From assembly GCA_021234155.1 (NCBI GenBank), contig JAJEKV010000005.1:10600572-10664571 (forward strand): a stretch of 64,000 nucleotides of DNA. Reading direction: 5' to 3'. Positions within the stretch are counted from its first letter, which is position 1. Each line of letters starts with the position of its first letter. This DNA comes from Isoetes taiwanensis. Lineage: Eukaryota; Streptophyta; Lycopodiopsida; Isoetales; Isoetaceae. The notes under the pieces are model-generated. The model did not search any database. It was given only the letters and a program-made list of their open reading frames with translations, and was not told the origin of the DNA. The position numbers and the translations under genes are program-made. Positions 63,401-64,000 of the stretch are shown here, in pieces.

Positions 63401-64000
63401 TCAAAAGGTTTTTTAGGTTGTAGTTTTATTGTTTTTTTTCTCATTATTATCTAGGAACCAAGCCTGCATGATTGTTCAGACGCTATGATTGTTTACAATA
63501 GATGGTGGCAGGTATGAGTCTCCAATGTATCGGATGGACTAATATGCATGCATGGGAAAGCAATTTAAGTATATTTAATACCCATTTGTAATTTTTCCAT
63601 GGTGGAGGTGTAAGTTTGGCGTAAGTCTCTCCATATGTGTGATTCTTAGCTGTGTTTTATACTATTTTTGTTATATCATGGTAACCAACCTTGGTTGCAT
63701 TCCCCAAGGTTACATGGCCCGGGGTTCAAACCCTAGTCTTAATTGCACACTTGGTGGTGGTACGAGTACCCCCATGTATGTGGTCAATCATTTGACAACA
63801 ATGATGAAAAACTACTGAGAATAAATTTTTTGGTAGTAATACTAGTGCAGTAAGTGGGGCTCCTATAGCAACAATAATGGATTTTGTGGGTGATTGCGTA
63901 GTTTGCACTTGTACCCATTAAGTACTTGGGAGGCATCAACTATTTAGTTTTGGTCATTTTTGTACGGAGGGAGTGGTGTTCCAATGTTAGTCCTATCTCT

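Larger units (their letters stand above)
59247..64000 (-). mobile_element. CACTA element copy B, right part, runs off the window
   Basis: It starts CACAAGGCACCCAAAA at 59247 and aligns, reverse-complemented, with copy A from 49389 to 42319 with only small differences; the last window bases match A at 42319. The two spans are 4754 and 4745 bp once the LINE in A is removed. It is inserted in the copia gag region. Its other end and its 3-bp target copy are outside the window. It carries the same captured synaptotagmin exons in better condition. Confidence 0.88.

Noticed and set aside
42319-64000. A large segmental inverted duplication (about 42.3-49.4 kb against 59.2-64 kb)
   Set aside because: The shared sequence stops exactly at CACAAGGCACCCAAAA-type termini on both sides, copy A has a 3-bp target duplication, and copy B sits inside a copia gag frame. 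Two insertions of one CACTA element explain it better.

Overview
The window looks like nuclear DNA of a land plant with a large, transposon-rich genome. The evidence is spliced genes with GT-AG introns, a plant-type uridine kinase-like gene, pieces of a plant synaptotagmin, a Ty1/copia element, a CACTA element and several LINEs. My guess is a fern or another seed-free plant, because of the mix of element types, but nothing in the sequence proves it. Only two host genes look intact: a 14-exon uridine kinase/uracil phosphoribosyltransferase-like gene (12.7-17.0 kb, +) and a single-exon protein kinase with an N-terminal helical domain (35.7-37.2 kb, -). Almost all the rest is mobile DNA, much of it nested.

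The most notable object is a DNA transposon, called E1 here, at 1256-9204. It has ~25-bp imperfect terminal inverted repeats beginning AACAAGGTTGC and a perfect 4-bp target duplication (AAGT), and it sits inside an older LINE ORF1-like frame. E1 carries two divergent genes. The minus-strand gene is decayed and resembles the DUF7869 family; it is a possible transposase. The plus-strand gene is an apparently intact five-exon gene for a ~890-residue protein with a ParB-like domain and a beta-class N6/N4 DNA amino-methyltransferase domain. The shared promoter region and intron 2 are studded with copies of an 18-bp palindrome, GTGTATTCYRGAATACAC. A second element, E2 (49460-53022, TSD TAGT), has the same termini and subterminal ~300 bp and the same palindrome in clusters near both ends, but no recognisable E1 gene, so it looks like a non-autonomous relative. 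A third, broken and 5'-truncated copy of the methyltransferase that still has an intron lies at 31.2-32.1 kb. I read this as a eukaryotic transposon family carrying a bacterial-style ParB-methyltransferase with a shared palindromic cis-element. I do not recognise it as described.

The right half holds two copies of a CACTA-type element (TIR CACAAGGCACCCAAAA) in opposite orientation. Copy A (38886-49389, TSD TTT) is complete; copy B (59247 to beyond the window end) is inserted in the gag region of the copia element. Both carry the same captured synaptotagmin SMP-C2 exons, so this is a gene-capturing ('Pack-CACTA') element and not a simple inverted duplication. A LINE with a TAGAA-type 3' tail is inserted in copy A only. 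Copy A differs from B in a clustered way at CTG/CAG trinucleotides between about 46.1 and 47.9 kb, which may be mutation or a sequencing artefact.

Layout: 0-1.25 kb LINE ORF1 remnant; 1.26-9.20 kb E1; 9.2-9.8 kb other half of the LINE ORF1; 9.8-12.7 kb intergenic with a LINE 3' end and a small tandem repeat; 12.7-17.0 kb uridine kinase-like gene; 17-25.8 kb intergenic repeats and some exon-like pieces; 25.8-28.1 kb LINE; 28.1-31.2 kb nothing clear; 31.2-32.1 kb broken methyltransferase; 32.1-35.7 kb mostly unassigned; 35.7-37.2 kb kinase; 37.8-38.3 kb degenerate GC-rich repeat; 38.4-38.9 kb gene fragment; 38.9-49.4 kb CACTA A; 49.5-53.0 kb E2; 53.0-54.5 kb unassigned with a foldback; 54.5-59.2 kb copia; 59.2-64 kb CACTA B.
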